A DNA stretch of 32,349 bases from Oscillospiraceae bacterium (GTDB taxonomy: Bacteria; Bacillota; Clostridia; Oscillospirales; CAG-272), in NCBI GenBank assembly GCA_015063765.1, contig SVTN01000005.1, forward strand, positions 1 to 32,349. The letters are read 5' to 3'. The translations under genes were made by a program, and so were the position numbers. The notes under the pieces are model-generated. The model did not search any database. It was not told the origin of the DNA and saw only the letters and a program-made list of their open reading frames with translations. Every line of letters begins with the position of its first letter. Position 1 is the first letter of the stretch. Positions 1 to 8,753 of this stretch are shown piece by piece.

Positions 1-576
1 GAGCCGTTAGACAACTACGATAACGTGATCCGCTTTTTGGAGCTTGTCAATCATAAGGACGGGCTTTCGATCGGCTACAGACACATATCCCTTTCCACCT
101 GCGGCGTGGTGCCCGGCATCGGGAAGCTGGCAGAGGAGGAACTGCCCATTACCCTTTCCATCTCCTTGCATGCCGTGACGGACGAAAAGCGTTCCGAGAT
201 CATGCCCGTCAACCGCAAATGGAACATCGACGCGCTGCTCAAAGCATGCGCCGACTATTACCGCAAGACCTCTCGCCGTATTTCCTTTGAGTATACCTTA
301 CTTGCAGGAAAGAATGACAGTGAGGAGGAGGCGCGTGCGCTTGCCGCACTCCTCAAGCGCTATATGCGCGGCATGCCCATCCATGTCAACCTCATCCGTG
401 TCAACGAGGTCAAGGAGCGCGCCTTTGTACGCGGTGACGCGGAGAGCGTCCGCCGCTTTGCCGATGTGTTGAACCGCAACGGCGTGAACGCGACGGTGCG
501 CCGCCGCCTTGGCTCGGACATTGACGGTGCGTGCGGACAGCTCCGCCGCCGCCACGGGAAGGGGGCGACCGAATGA
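1..576 (+). CDS. rlmN: 23S rRNA (adenine2503-C2)-methyltransferase RlmN, C-terminal part (5' truncated by window)
   Basis: Open frame from base 1 (EPLDNYDNVIRFLELVN...) with ISLSTCGVVPGI, LPITLSISLHAVTDEKRSEIMPVNRKW and ISFEYTLLAGKND typical of RlmN; sits directly upstream of prpC/prkC/rsgA as in many Firmicutes. Confidence 0.95.
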   Translation, partial: EPLDNYDNVIRFLELVNHKDGLSIGYRHISLSTCGVVPGIGKLAEEELPITLSISLHAVTDEKRSEIMPVNRKWNIDALLKACADYYRKTSRRISFEYTLLAGKNDSEEEARALAALLKRYMRGMPIHVNLIRVNEVKERAFVRGDAESVRRFADVLNRNGVNATVRRRLGSDIDGACGQLRRRHGKGATE

Positions 577-1304
577 GGATCTTTGGACGCTCGGATGTGG
601 GGATGCTTCGAAGCGAAAATCAGGATGCCTTTGGAGAGTGCGCCCTGCGGGGCGGTCGCTTTGCCATCGTGTGTGACGGCATGGGCGGAGAAAAGGGCGG
701 TAAGATGGCAGCCGAGATCTGCGTTTCCACCTTTCTCTCTTCTCTGAAAGACGCGGACATGCCCGACGAAGAGGAGTTAAAGGATATTCTCTTATCGGCA
801 AATACGGAGGTTTTGGCAACCGCACTCAAAAGCGGCTATACCCGTACGGGTACGACCCTTGTGCTCGCTGCCGCGACATCCGATACATTGACCCTTCTTT
901 GGGTCGGCGACAGCCGTGCGTATCTTATGCAGGGTGACAGCTTGGTAAGGCTTACGCGTGACCATTCCTACGTGCAAGAGCTTGTGGATCTGGGACGGAT
1001 CAGCGAAAAAGAGGCGCGCACCCACGAAAAGCGCCATCTTGTGACACGCGCTGTCGGCGCGGATGCTGTGGTCTTCCCTGACGTGCGGACAGTTCCGTGG
1101 TCGGAGGGCGATCGCCTGCTTTTGTGCAGCGACGGGCTTTTTTCTATGGTTGAGGAAAAAGAAATTACGGAAATTTTAAAGGAAGAGCATACCCCGGCGC
1201 GCACCGTGCATGAGCTCGTATGTGCCGCCAATTCCCACGGTGGGGAAGATAATATCACCGTTTTGCTTTTAGAAAATACAAAGGAGAGTTACCCCGATGC
1301 TTGA
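573..1304 (+). CDS. prpC: PP2C-family Ser/Thr protein phosphatase (PrpC/Stp)
   Basis: Start chosen at ATG 573 overlapping the rlmN stop (ATGA); motifs RSENQDAFGE, FAIVCDGMGGEKGGKMAAE, LLWVGDSRAYL, LLLCSDGLFSMV, GGEDNITVLL. Confidence 0.95.
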   Translation: MRIFGRSDVGMLRSENQDAFGECALRGGRFAIVCDGMGGEKGGKMAAEICVSTFLSSLKDADMPDEEELKDILLSANTEVLATALKSGYTRTGTTLVLAAATSDTLTLLWVGDSRAYLMQGDSLVRLTRDHSYVQELVDLGRISEKEARTHEKRHLVTRAVGADAVVFPDVRTVPWSEGDRLLLCSDGLFSMVEEKEITEILKEEHTPARTVHELVCAANSHGGEDNITVLLLENTKESYPDA

Positions 1305-3213
1305 TGCAAAAAACTATCTTGGAAAAATGTTAGCCGAGCGTTACCGCCTCGTTCGCGTGATCGGTCACGGTGCGTCGTCTCTCGTTTTTTACGCCGAGGA
1401 TATGATGGTCATGCGCGAGGACGGAAGTCCTCTTCCCGTAGCGATAAAGCTGCTTGACCACGATTCGGGCGAATATAAAATGAATTCAAGGAGCTTCCGC
1501 GCCGAGATCCAGGCGGTGGCGAGCATCCCGACCAGCCCCCATATCGTGGCGATCAAGGATGTTTCCTATTACGAGGACGAGCATTTCATCGTCATGGAAT
1601 ACGTAAGCGGAAAGACGCTCAAGGAATACCTGAAGGAGAAGAACGGTCCTCTTTCGCCGAAGGAGATCGTTTCCATCTCCTTGCAGCTTCTCCAAGCCCT
1701 TCGCCTTGCGCACAGCGTGGGCGTTGTGCACAGAGATATCAAGCCCGAGAATATCCTCGTTGAGCGTGCCGACGTTGTCGGTAAGAAGGTGGATATCCCC
1801 GGTGGGGAAGGCATGCCCTTTGTGAAGCTGACCGACTTCGGTATTGCGCTTCTTCCCGACGATGACCTTTTCACCATGAAGGATAAGGGCGTGGGTACCA
1901 TCCATTATATCAGCCCAGAGCAGGCAGGCGGCGGCAGGGCGGATGCGCGAAGCGATATCTATTCGCTCGGTGTCCTCATGCACGTCATGGCAACGGGGAG
2001 CGTGCCCTTTGATGCACAGAGCCCCACGGGAATCATCTCCAAGCATCAGACCGAGATGCAGCAGCACGTGCGCGGTCAGAACGCGGACATTCCCATGATA
2101 CTCGACGAGGTCATTTTCAACGCCATGCAAAAGAACCCCGCCTTGCGCTATCGCGACGCGCTCACCATGGAAAGAGCCCTCAAGGAGGTTCTTCGCGTTT
2201 TGGAGGGCGGCGGTGTCGGTGTAGAGGGGGAGAGTGCCTTTGTCGGTATTGGCATCGGCGGCGAAGAGCCCACCCCCGCACCCAAGGCTCCCAAAATGCC
2301 GAAAGCACCGAAGACGCCCAAGGCGCCGAAGCCCGCTAAGGCTCCTAAGATGCCTGCGGCAAGATCTTCCGGCAACACGGATAAGAGAAAGGTCTTGTTC
2401 ATCGGGATCGGTGCGGCGGCACTCGTTGTCCTTTTGGTGGTGGGGGCGATCCTTCTCTTTACGGCGCCCAAGACCTATGATATTACCGTGCCCAGCCTGA
2501 CAGGCACCGTCTATGCGGAGGAAACCGTATACCCCGAGGGCGTCGTTGTCGTAAAGGATAACATCAAGTACGTTTACAGCGATCAGATCGAAGCAGGCAA
2601 GATCGTTTCTCAAGAGCCCGCGCAGGGAACGGTGGTCAAGGACGTGGAGCAGCTTGAGATCGTTTTGACGGTCAGCCTTGGTCCTGAGATGGTTGATTTC
2701 TCCATTCCCACGGAATATCGCGGAAGCTACGAAGCGGCGGTAAGCTATTTGCGTGCCACCTACGGTGCGCTTGAGGCGGTCGTTGCTATAGATAAAACGC
2801 CCGAGGTGGCAGAGACCCGTCTGCCCGGTGTGGCGGCAGGCACCGTCGTAGGTGCGTACCGTGTGAACACCAAGGAAACCCTTTCTCTCGACGGGGATAA
2901 GGTTTACAAGACCAAGGGTGAAATTATCAAGCTGATCGTGCAGCCGGCAGATCCCTATACCTTTACGCTGACCCTCGATTCTCTCATCAAAGTGTCGGAC
3001 GCAACGCAAAAGATCAAGGAGCTCTGCCCGTATTTGACGGTTGTAGATACGAAGAATTCCAGCAAAGTCATAGGGGTTCCGGGCGTTGTTGTCGGCGTTT
3101 GCCTTGCGGACGGCAAGGAAGTTTCTACCTTTGATGAAACTGCTCAGACACTGACCGTAACCGTTGAAAAGGATAAGCCGCAAAGCGTTTATCTGCTTCT
3201 TTCTATTGGCTGA
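1297..3213 (+). CDS. prkC: Membrane Ser/Thr protein kinase with extracellular PASTA-like region (PrkC/Stk1)
   Basis: Kinase motifs VAIKLLD, VVHRDIKPENILV, LTDFGIA, GTIHYISPEQA; single TM helix VLFIGIGAAALVVLLVVGAILLF; C-terminal degenerate PASTA-like repeats (SQEPAQGTVV...). Confidence 0.93.
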   Translation: MLDAKNYLGKMLAERYRLVRVIGHGASSLVFYAEDMMVMREDGSPLPVAIKLLDHDSGEYKMNSRSFRAEIQAVASIPTSPHIVAIKDVSYYEDEHFIVMEYVSGKTLKEYLKEKNGPLSPKEIVSISLQLLQALRLAHSVGVVHRDIKPENILVERADVVGKKVDIPGGEGMPFVKLTDFGIALLPDDDLFTMKDKGVGTIHYISPEQAGGGRADARSDIYSLGVLMHVMATGSVPFDAQSPTGIISKHQTEMQQHVRGQNADIPMILDEVIFNAMQKNPALRYRDALTMERALKEVLRVLEGGGVGVEGESAFVGIGIGGEEPTPAPKAPKMPKAPKTPKAPKPAKAPKMPAARSSGNTDKRKVLFIGIGAAALVVLLVVGAILLFTAPKTYDITVPSLTGTVYAEETVYPEGVVVVKDNIKYVYSDQIEAGKIVSQEPAQGTVVKDVEQLEIVLTVSLGPEMVDFSIPTEYRGSYEAAVSYLRATYGALEAVVAIDKTPEVAETRLPGVAAGTVVGAYRVNTKETLSLDGDKVYKTKGEIIKLIVQPADPYTFTLTLDSLIKVSDATQKIKELCPYLTVVDTKNSSKVIGVPGVVVGVCLADGKEVSTFDETAQTLTVTVEKDKPQSVYLLLSIG

Positions 3214-4127
3214 TGAAGGAAACAGGACGTGTGATCCGCGCGCTCGGCGGCGCGTTTACCGTTGTCACGGATGCGGGGGAGAGCTATACCTGCCCCGCAA
3301 AGGGCATTTTGAAGCGCAACGACGGGCGCTTGCTCGTCGGGGATGAGGTTTGCCTTCGCCGCTCGGAAAACGAGAAGGAGGGGGTCGTGGTATCGGAGAT
3401 CCTACCGCGCAGAAATGCCCTCATCCGTCCTCCGCTTGCCAACGTGTCGGTGATGGTGCTTGCCATGTCGGGTGCTTATCCTGCGCCTGCGCTTACCACG
3501 GTAGACAAGCTGCTTGCCATCTGTGCGCATGAGGACATTGCCCCCGTCATTGCCGTGACCAAGCAGGACATTGCAAGGGAAGAGGGCGACCGCCTTCTCT
3601 CCATTTATAAAAATGCAGGCTATCCCGTCTTTTCTGTGTCCTCTACCACGGGCGAGGGCGTTGCGGAATTAAAGGACTTTTTGAAGGATGCCTTGGCAGA
3701 TGGCGGTATCGCCGCCTTTGCGGGGGCGTCGGGTGTGGGAAAAAGCACGCTTTTGACGGCGCTTTTCCCCTCGCTTGCACTTGAAACGGGCACGCTCTCG
3801 GAAAAGACGGAGCGAGGACGCCATACCACCCGCCACGTGGAGCTTTTTCCCTTTTCGGGGGGCTACGTTGCGGATACGCCCGGCTTTAGCTTGCTTGATT
3901 TTGAGCATTTTGATTTCTTTGCGCTTGACGATCTTTTGGAATCCTTCCCCGACCTTTCTTCCTTCGCTACGGGTTGTCGGTATGACGATTGCTCTCACAC
4001 CAAGGAGGAGGGATGTGCCGTGCTTGCCGCCGTATCGGACGGGCGCGCGGAAGAGAGCCGTCATGCAACTTATCTTGAACTTTTTACCATTTTAAAAGCC
4101 AAGAAAAATACATATCCGAAACGTTAA
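3213..4127 (+). CDS. rsgA: Ribosome small subunit-dependent GTPase RsgA (circularly permuted GTPase)
   Basis: GASGVGKSTLLTALF, TTRHVELFP, DTPGFS, C-terminal Cys/His zinc motif CRYDDCSHTKEEGCAV. Confidence 0.95.
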   Translation: MKETGRVIRALGGAFTVVTDAGESYTCPAKGILKRNDGRLLVGDEVCLRRSENEKEGVVVSEILPRRNALIRPPLANVSVMVLAMSGAYPAPALTTVDKLLAICAHEDIAPVIAVTKQDIAREEGDRLLSIYKNAGYPVFSVSSTTGEGVAELKDFLKDALADGGIAAFAGASGVGKSTLLTALFPSLALETGTLSEKTERGRHTTRHVELFPFSGGYVADTPGFSLLDFEHFDFFALDDLLESFPDLSSFATGCRYDDCSHTKEEGCAVLAAVSDGRAEESRHATYLELFTILKAKKNTYPKR

Positions 4128-4137
4128 CAGAATGAAA

Positions 4138-4176
4138 AGGACAGAGAACCTTGACGGTCTCTGTCCTCGTTTTTTA
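4138..4176 (+). terminator. Rho-independent terminator downstream of rsgA (convergent junction with the minus-strand operon)
   Basis: aggacagaga...tctctgtcct 10-bp stem followed by cgtttttt. Confidence 0.85.
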
Positions 4177-5013
4177 TGCGGAATTTTCGATGCCCTTAAA
4201 ATATTCCTCTAAAAGCTCGCATTGCTCGCGCATGTAGCCGCACTTGTCCTCGGTGACGTGCTGTGTACCCGAACGAAAGCCCTTGATCCCACTTTGAAAC
4301 AGGGTAAAGAGCTTGAGAAGATACCCGACGATGGCGTCGGGGCTTGGGTTCGCAATGACGTTGCAGGCAATGGACACCGAGAGAAGGGTAAAGAGGGCAA
4401 GCGGCAAAAGAAAGATACAGGTGCGGCGCGCACGAAGCCGCTCGGGAGAAGAGGAGAGGGGCGAGTGACGTGCCGCTGTGGGATGCTCTGCGAGAAGCGC
4501 GCGCGGCGTGACGGACACCGCCTTTTGCCGCGACAGGGCGCGAAGCGCACGGCGCTCTTTATACCCAAGCTCCTCGCGCGGCGCTTTTTGCCATGCGGCA
4601 ATCTCCTCCTCCGTGGCAAAGTGCATGTGCAAAAGATGCTCCCTTTCGCGCTTCGTTTCCTCACGGCTGATGCGCTTGCAAAAGAGGGAAAGCGATTCTT
4701 GCGCCCCTTCTGCGTAAAATTTCTTGAAAAGAGCTGCGCGGCGCGCAAAGAGCGCCTTGTAGCCTTCCTCGCGCTCCGCAAGCGTGCGCCCCGTTTCAAA
4801 CAAAGAGGCGTACATCATGTAAGAGGAAATAAAAAGCAAAAGAAAGGAAAGAGAAAAGGAAACGGTGCCTGCGGCGGAGAAGGAAACGTCGGTAAAGAAG
4901 AGCGCCGAGAAGATGATGACGGTAGCAGCCGCCGCGAAGACACCGAGATAGGCAATGAAGCTGCGCGCGTTTTCCTTTTTCTTTTCAGAGGAAAGAAGCC
5001 ATCCTTGCTCCAT
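4174..5013 (-). CDS. Multi-pass membrane protein (about 4 predicted TM segments with a long basic/charged loop), last gene of the phage-like operon
   Basis: 279-aa ORF starting 3 nt after the preceding stop; hydrophobic segments FIAYLGVFAAAATVIIFSALFF, AGTVSFSLSFLLLFISSYMMYASLF, IFLLPLALFTLLSVSIACNVI, DAIVGYLLKLFTLF. No family recognised. Confidence 0.7.
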   Translation of the reverse strand: MEQGWLLSSEKKKENARSFIAYLGVFAAAATVIIFSALFFTDVSFSAAGTVSFSLSFLLLFISSYMMYASLFETGRTLAEREEGYKALFARRAALFKKFYAEGAQESLSLFCKRISREETKREREHLLHMHFATEEEIAAWQKAPREELGYKERRALRALSRQKAVSVTPRALLAEHPTAARHSPLSSSPERLRARRTCIFLLPLALFTLLSVSIACNVIANPSPDAIVGYLLKLFTLFQSGIKGFRSGTQHVTEDKCGYMREQCELLEEYFKGIENSA

Positions 5014-5016
5014 ATA

Positions 5017-5364
5017 TCATCCCCCTCGCTTTTCCTCCCGCCTTTTGGCAAGGCGGAAGCAGACGGCGCCGAGAAGGCTTGTGGGAAAGGCGACGAGGGC
5101 AATGGTCTCAATGGCAGCGGCAATGGGGAGAAACGCCCGAAGAGCAATCCAAAGACAGAGCCAAAGCATCCAAGGCGCAGGGGACTGCAGATACTTCTTC
5201 AAAAGACGAAAGAGGGGGATCGCCGAAAGGAGCAAAAGGACGAGAGAAAGGGCGGAGATGGCTGTTTTTCCCTCCGATAGCCAAAGCGGGAAAAATTCGA
5301 GCGTGGCAATGGCGGGCGGAACGACCGAAAGAAGGATGCCGAGGATGCGAAGTGTGAGCGTCAT
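5017..5364 (-). CDS. Small membrane protein (holin-like size and topology, about 3-4 TM)
   Basis: 115-aa ORF, ATGA overlap with upstream gene, almost entirely hydrophobic with a basic C-terminal tail RLAKRREEKRGG. Confidence 0.65.
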   Translation of the reverse strand: MTLTLRILGILLSVVPPAIATLEFFPLWLSEGKTAISALSLVLLLLSAIPLFRLLKKYLQSPAPWMLWLCLWIALRAFLPIAAAIETIALVAFPTSLLGAVCFRLAKRREEKRGG

Positions 5365-5936
5365 TCCTCTGCCTCCAAAATGCGCTTTAAGCGGTAATAG
5401 CTTTCGGTCATGCTATCCTTTTGCGTTTCGGGCAGATTGACCGAGGCGAGCAGCTCGTAAAAAAGCTCCGTTTCGGTGCGAAGCACCGCGGCGGTCTTCT
5501 GACGGTCGCCCTCACTCCTTTCAAGCGCTGTTTCCAAGGCGGCGAGCTTTTCTTCCATGGCGCGAAGAGCGTTTTCACTGCGTGCAAGCGTATCCACCAT
5601 AGGTGTCATGTATTCCTCAATGCGGTGGATCTGCTCTCCCGTTTCCTTAGTAAAGTGCTCTGTGACCTCTCGGTTTTTACCGAGAAGATCGCTAAGGGCG
5701 GAGAGCCCCGAGCGGAGAAGCGGTAAAAGCCCCGTTTTGTACAGAAAAGCAACGAGCAGAGTTCCGATGAGCGACAAAACACCGAGCAGGGTGTCGCCGT
5801 TTTGGGTCAGAAAATCGGTAACGGCTTGGGTGAAGCCGAGCGGCGCTTCGCCCGTGATCTCCTCTGCGGAAGCAGGAAGGAGAAGGAGGGAGAAAAGAAG
5901 GAGAACACAAAGGGAAAGAACTGTAATTTTTTTCAT
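5361..5936 (-). CDS. Secreted/membrane protein with signal peptide, one TM segment and coiled coil
   Basis: MKKITVLSLCVLLLFSLLLLPASAEE signal peptide, TM TLLGVLSLIGTLLVAFLYKTGLLPLL, then heptad-rich helix (RSENALRAMEEKLAALETALERSE). Confidence 0.7.
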   Translation of the reverse strand: MKKITVLSLCVLLLFSLLLLPASAEEITGEAPLGFTQAVTDFLTQNGDTLLGVLSLIGTLLVAFLYKTGLLPLLRSGLSALSDLLGKNREVTEHFTKETGEQIHRIEEYMTPMVDTLARSENALRAMEEKLAALETALERSEGDRQKTAAVLRTETELFYELLASVNLPETQKDSMTESYYRLKRILEAEE

Positions 5937-5957
5937 AAATACCTCCGTATAAAATAA

Positions 5958-6344
5958 TTAGGAAAAAAGCATACGGGCGGCAGCCCTCTGCTCTAACCGC
6001 TCTATGCGGCAGGTGAGCGCGGAGAGCTTGTCCGTGAGAGAGGAGATCTGCTCGTTTTGCCGCAAAAGGAGTGCTTCTGCCGAAAGCCCCACGGGAGAGA
6101 AGGCTTCTCCGTCGAAGAGTAGGCTCTCGGTGGGAAAAATACGGTTGCCCGCGCGCAGGGCGAGATGGTTTTCCCCCTTGCGGACCGCGTGCGACGGCAG
6201 ATGCACGGCATTTTCCTGCGGAAAGTAGCATATGCCGTTAAAAAAGAGGGCGTGCTCCTTTGGCAGATGGATGACGAGGCTTTTGCCGAAGGTCTTGCCC
6301 CGTTCTTTGAAAAAGGCGTTTTGCCCATCAAAAAGAAGCGTCAT
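5958..6344 (-). CDS. Small structural/fibre-associated protein with C-terminal coiled coil
   Basis: 128 aa starting at ATG 6344 (ATGA overlap with upstream gene); beta-rich N-terminus then LRQNEQISSLTDKLSALTCRIERLEQR coiled coil. The longer 243-aa track ORF is an upstream extension over the preceding gene. Confidence 0.6.
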   Translation of the reverse strand: MTLLFDGQNAFFKERGKTFGKSLVIHLPKEHALFFNGICYFPQENAVHLPSHAVRKGENHLALRAGNRIFPTESLLFDGEAFSPVGLSAEALLLRQNEQISSLTDKLSALTCRIERLEQRAAARMLFS

Positions 6345-6568
6345 ACATCTCCCTCCTCTCCAAACACCTCTACGCGCGCCTCGCGCTTGCATTCCTCGGC
6401 AAAGGCATTGTAAGCGGCAAAGGCGTCGGGATCGCTTTCGCGCTTGCGCAGGGTGGCGAGCTCCTCGGAGAGAGAATAGCGCGTGCGCAGCTTTCGTGTC
6501 ACGAGCGCGCCGTATTCCTTCTCTGCAGTACCGTTTAATTTTGCTAATTTTCGTTCGGTTTTTGTCAT
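6341..6568 (-). CDS. Small charged helical protein of unknown function in phage-like operon
   Basis: 75 aa, ATGA overlaps with genes on both sides. Confidence 0.6.
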   Translation of the reverse strand: MTKTERKLAKLNGTAEKEYGALVTRKLRTRYSLSEELATLRKRESDPDAFAAYNAFAEECKREARVEVFGEEGDV

Positions 6569-8706
6569 TGTGTGACCTCCGTGGTTTGCTTGACTTGATA
6601 CTGCATGACAGAGAGGGTGTTAACAGGATTGCCCTCTTCATCCGCAAAATAGAGATAGGCGTTGGGCGCAAGGCATATGGTGGGAGCATTTAAAAGCGCT
6701 TTCTCCTCCATGGTGAAAGAGAAGGCTTCCGATGCTTTCGCCCAAGTAATATTGACCGGGCAGAGCGAAAAGAAGCGCTTGACCTGTTCGGCAGTCTTTC
6801 CTGCAAAGAGCTTGCTGTGGCAATAAAAGCACCCGTTTTCAAACCAGACACGCTCCGAGTGATAGGTGCTTACCGCTTTCAAGAATACGCCGGACGCCTC
6901 GAAGGATAAATTCTTCTCTTGTGTTCCTGTCAGCAGACTGATCGGAGCGAAAACGGTTCCCGACGCAGTTTCATCCACCTGAAAATCCAAGCTGCCGTCA
7001 ATGCAAAACGTGTTGCATTCCTTGTAATACATCCCGCCCTCAAAGTCAAAATAATCGAAATATGTCACACCGTCGCCAACAAAGTCGTCGGCAAAGCGGG
7101 AAAGCGTTTCGGGAAAAAGAATTTCGTCACGGTGATAAGGACTGTATTCTCTGGTTCCTCTCTGCTTGGCGGGCACGGGCTCCACATAGATCTTTTCTAT
7201 CTGCACCTGATATCCGACACTGTCTTCTTCGGTTTCGGCGGCGTAGACGCGTATCTCGGTGATCGGCTTTTCGGATACATACGTGCTCGTGTGAAAGCTG
7301 CCGGGACCCCATTTCTTTTTCAAGATGAAGCCGTCCTCCGTGTAAAAATTGATCAGCAACGGTGGTGTTTCCGGGTGGCTGCTGATCCCGCTGAAGCCAA
7401 ACGCGTAGGTATAAACGCCAGGCAAAGAGGGGGGAGTGAAGGAAACGTAATTCTCTCCGCATAGCTTTTCTTCTCCGTTCCATACGTTGGGGCCGAGCGC
7501 GACAAGCTTTCGGGGAAAGGAAAAATGATTTCTCGTATCAAAGGGCGTGTAGCGGATAAAGCTTTGTTCACGGGATACGAGAACGTTGAAGCGATAATTT
7601 TCAAACACGGTGTCTTCATCCGCCATAAGCTCTATAGAATAAAATCTTCCACCCAAAACCGCTCGGGGCTCTGAGAATGTAACGTCCTCCGTTAAGAGCT
7701 CGATGTCTACATAGGAATAGGAGTTAGACACGATATGCAGCTTTGCCGATTGGGTACTGACACTGCCGCCGCGGTAAAAAGCACCGAACGAAAGAGGAAA
7801 GTCGGGGATCTCCAAATGATAGGAGAAAAGAACCAAGGGGCTTTCTGTAGCGTGAAGCGTTCCGTTGATGACCAGCGCCTTTTCTTCGTCGTCCCAGGTG
7901 ATGGTGAGATTTTCGCTTTTAAAGTCAAAAAGCATAGGCTCGGGAAACAGGTTGACGTGCTCCTGCGGTGCGGCACCCAACTGTAAAAGTGCGGTATGGG
8001 CAAGCGTGTCCTCCGTCATGCGTCTGTGGGCGAAGATTGCTTCTTCTGTGGGATAGGTATAAAGAATATCGTTTGCGGCGTTTTCAAGATTGGTAATGCG
8101 CTTGTCATGCGCGTCCTTGAGGGTTTCGATGCTTTCATAGATCTCGCCCCCCGATACGGGCTTTGTGCATTCCGCACGGATGCTTCCCGTGGGATTTTCG
8201 GCGTAGCTTCTCGCTTCATCCAGAAGATCGCCCATTTTTGCACCGTGCTTGATTGTAAGGTGATCTCCCGTGAGAGATGCCTCGGTCACAAGGTCGCCGT
8301 CGCCTTCGATGGACACGGTATAGCTTTTCTTGGCTTCGATCAATCGCTTTAGCTCCGAGAGAACGTCGGCGAGCGGCTCGCCGTCTTCGCCTGCAGTGAG
8401 ATAAAGGGCAAGCCTTCCGTTTTTGACATCCGCAAAGAAGTCGAGAAGGGAATGGGAAGCTCCAAGATCGGTGGCGATCAGGGCGGCAAGGGAATCGGCG
8501 GGATTGCTTTCGTCGTAGAGCCCTGTCGATTCAAGCAGAGCGTTGAAGCGCTCGGCGATCAGCCTCGGAAGCTTATCAAACGCCTCCTTTAGCTCCTCTG
8601 CGGAAAGCGTGCTTCCCTTATAAAGAGAAGGGGTGGACGGGCGTGTGGGGAGTCCCTTCACGCCATAGGTCAGAATTTCGTTGTTTGTGATCTTTTGAAC
8701 TGACAT
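6565..8706 (-). CDS. Putative tail fibre/appendage protein
   Basis: 713 aa, SD gaaaggag, helical N-terminal part (LSAEELKEAFDKLPRLIAERFNALLES) followed by long beta-rich region; position after nozzle-like gene. Confidence 0.55.
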   Translation of the reverse strand: MSVQKITNNEILTYGVKGLPTRPSTPSLYKGSTLSAEELKEAFDKLPRLIAERFNALLESTGLYDESNPADSLAALIATDLGASHSLLDFFADVKNGRLALYLTAGEDGEPLADVLSELKRLIEAKKSYTVSIEGDGDLVTEASLTGDHLTIKHGAKMGDLLDEARSYAENPTGSIRAECTKPVSGGEIYESIETLKDAHDKRITNLENAANDILYTYPTEEAIFAHRRMTEDTLAHTALLQLGAAPQEHVNLFPEPMLFDFKSENLTITWDDEEKALVINGTLHATESPLVLFSYHLEIPDFPLSFGAFYRGGSVSTQSAKLHIVSNSYSYVDIELLTEDVTFSEPRAVLGGRFYSIELMADEDTVFENYRFNVLVSREQSFIRYTPFDTRNHFSFPRKLVALGPNVWNGEEKLCGENYVSFTPPSLPGVYTYAFGFSGISSHPETPPLLINFYTEDGFILKKKWGPGSFHTSTYVSEKPITEIRVYAAETEEDSVGYQVQIEKIYVEPVPAKQRGTREYSPYHRDEILFPETLSRFADDFVGDGVTYFDYFDFEGGMYYKECNTFCIDGSLDFQVDETASGTVFAPISLLTGTQEKNLSFEASGVFLKAVSTYHSERVWFENGCFYCHSKLFAGKTAEQVKRFFSLCPVNITWAKASEAFSFTMEEKALLNAPTICLAPNAYLYFADEEGNPVNTLSVMQYQVKQTTEVTQ

Positions 8707-8720
8707 AGTTCTCCTTTCGG

Positions 8721-8753
8721 AGGGAACGGGGATCCCCGTTCCCTCTTTTTTTT
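8721..8753 (+). terminator. Perfect 24-bp palindrome plus T-tract: terminator-like in the plus-strand direction, antisense to the phage-like operon
   Basis: agggaacggggatccccgttccct (8721-8744) followed by cttttttttta. Confidence 0.6.

Noticed and set aside
1486-3183. 565-aa minus-strand ORF opposite prkC
   Set aside because: Shadow ORF of a GC-biased coding gene; Arg/His/Leu-rich composition, no domain, opposite a well-supported kinase.
4222-5280. 352-aa plus-strand Lys/Arg-rich ORF opposite the membrane protein genes
   Set aside because: Highly basic low-complexity translation typical of the antisense of a membrane protein gene; the minus-strand frames have overlaps and TM segments.
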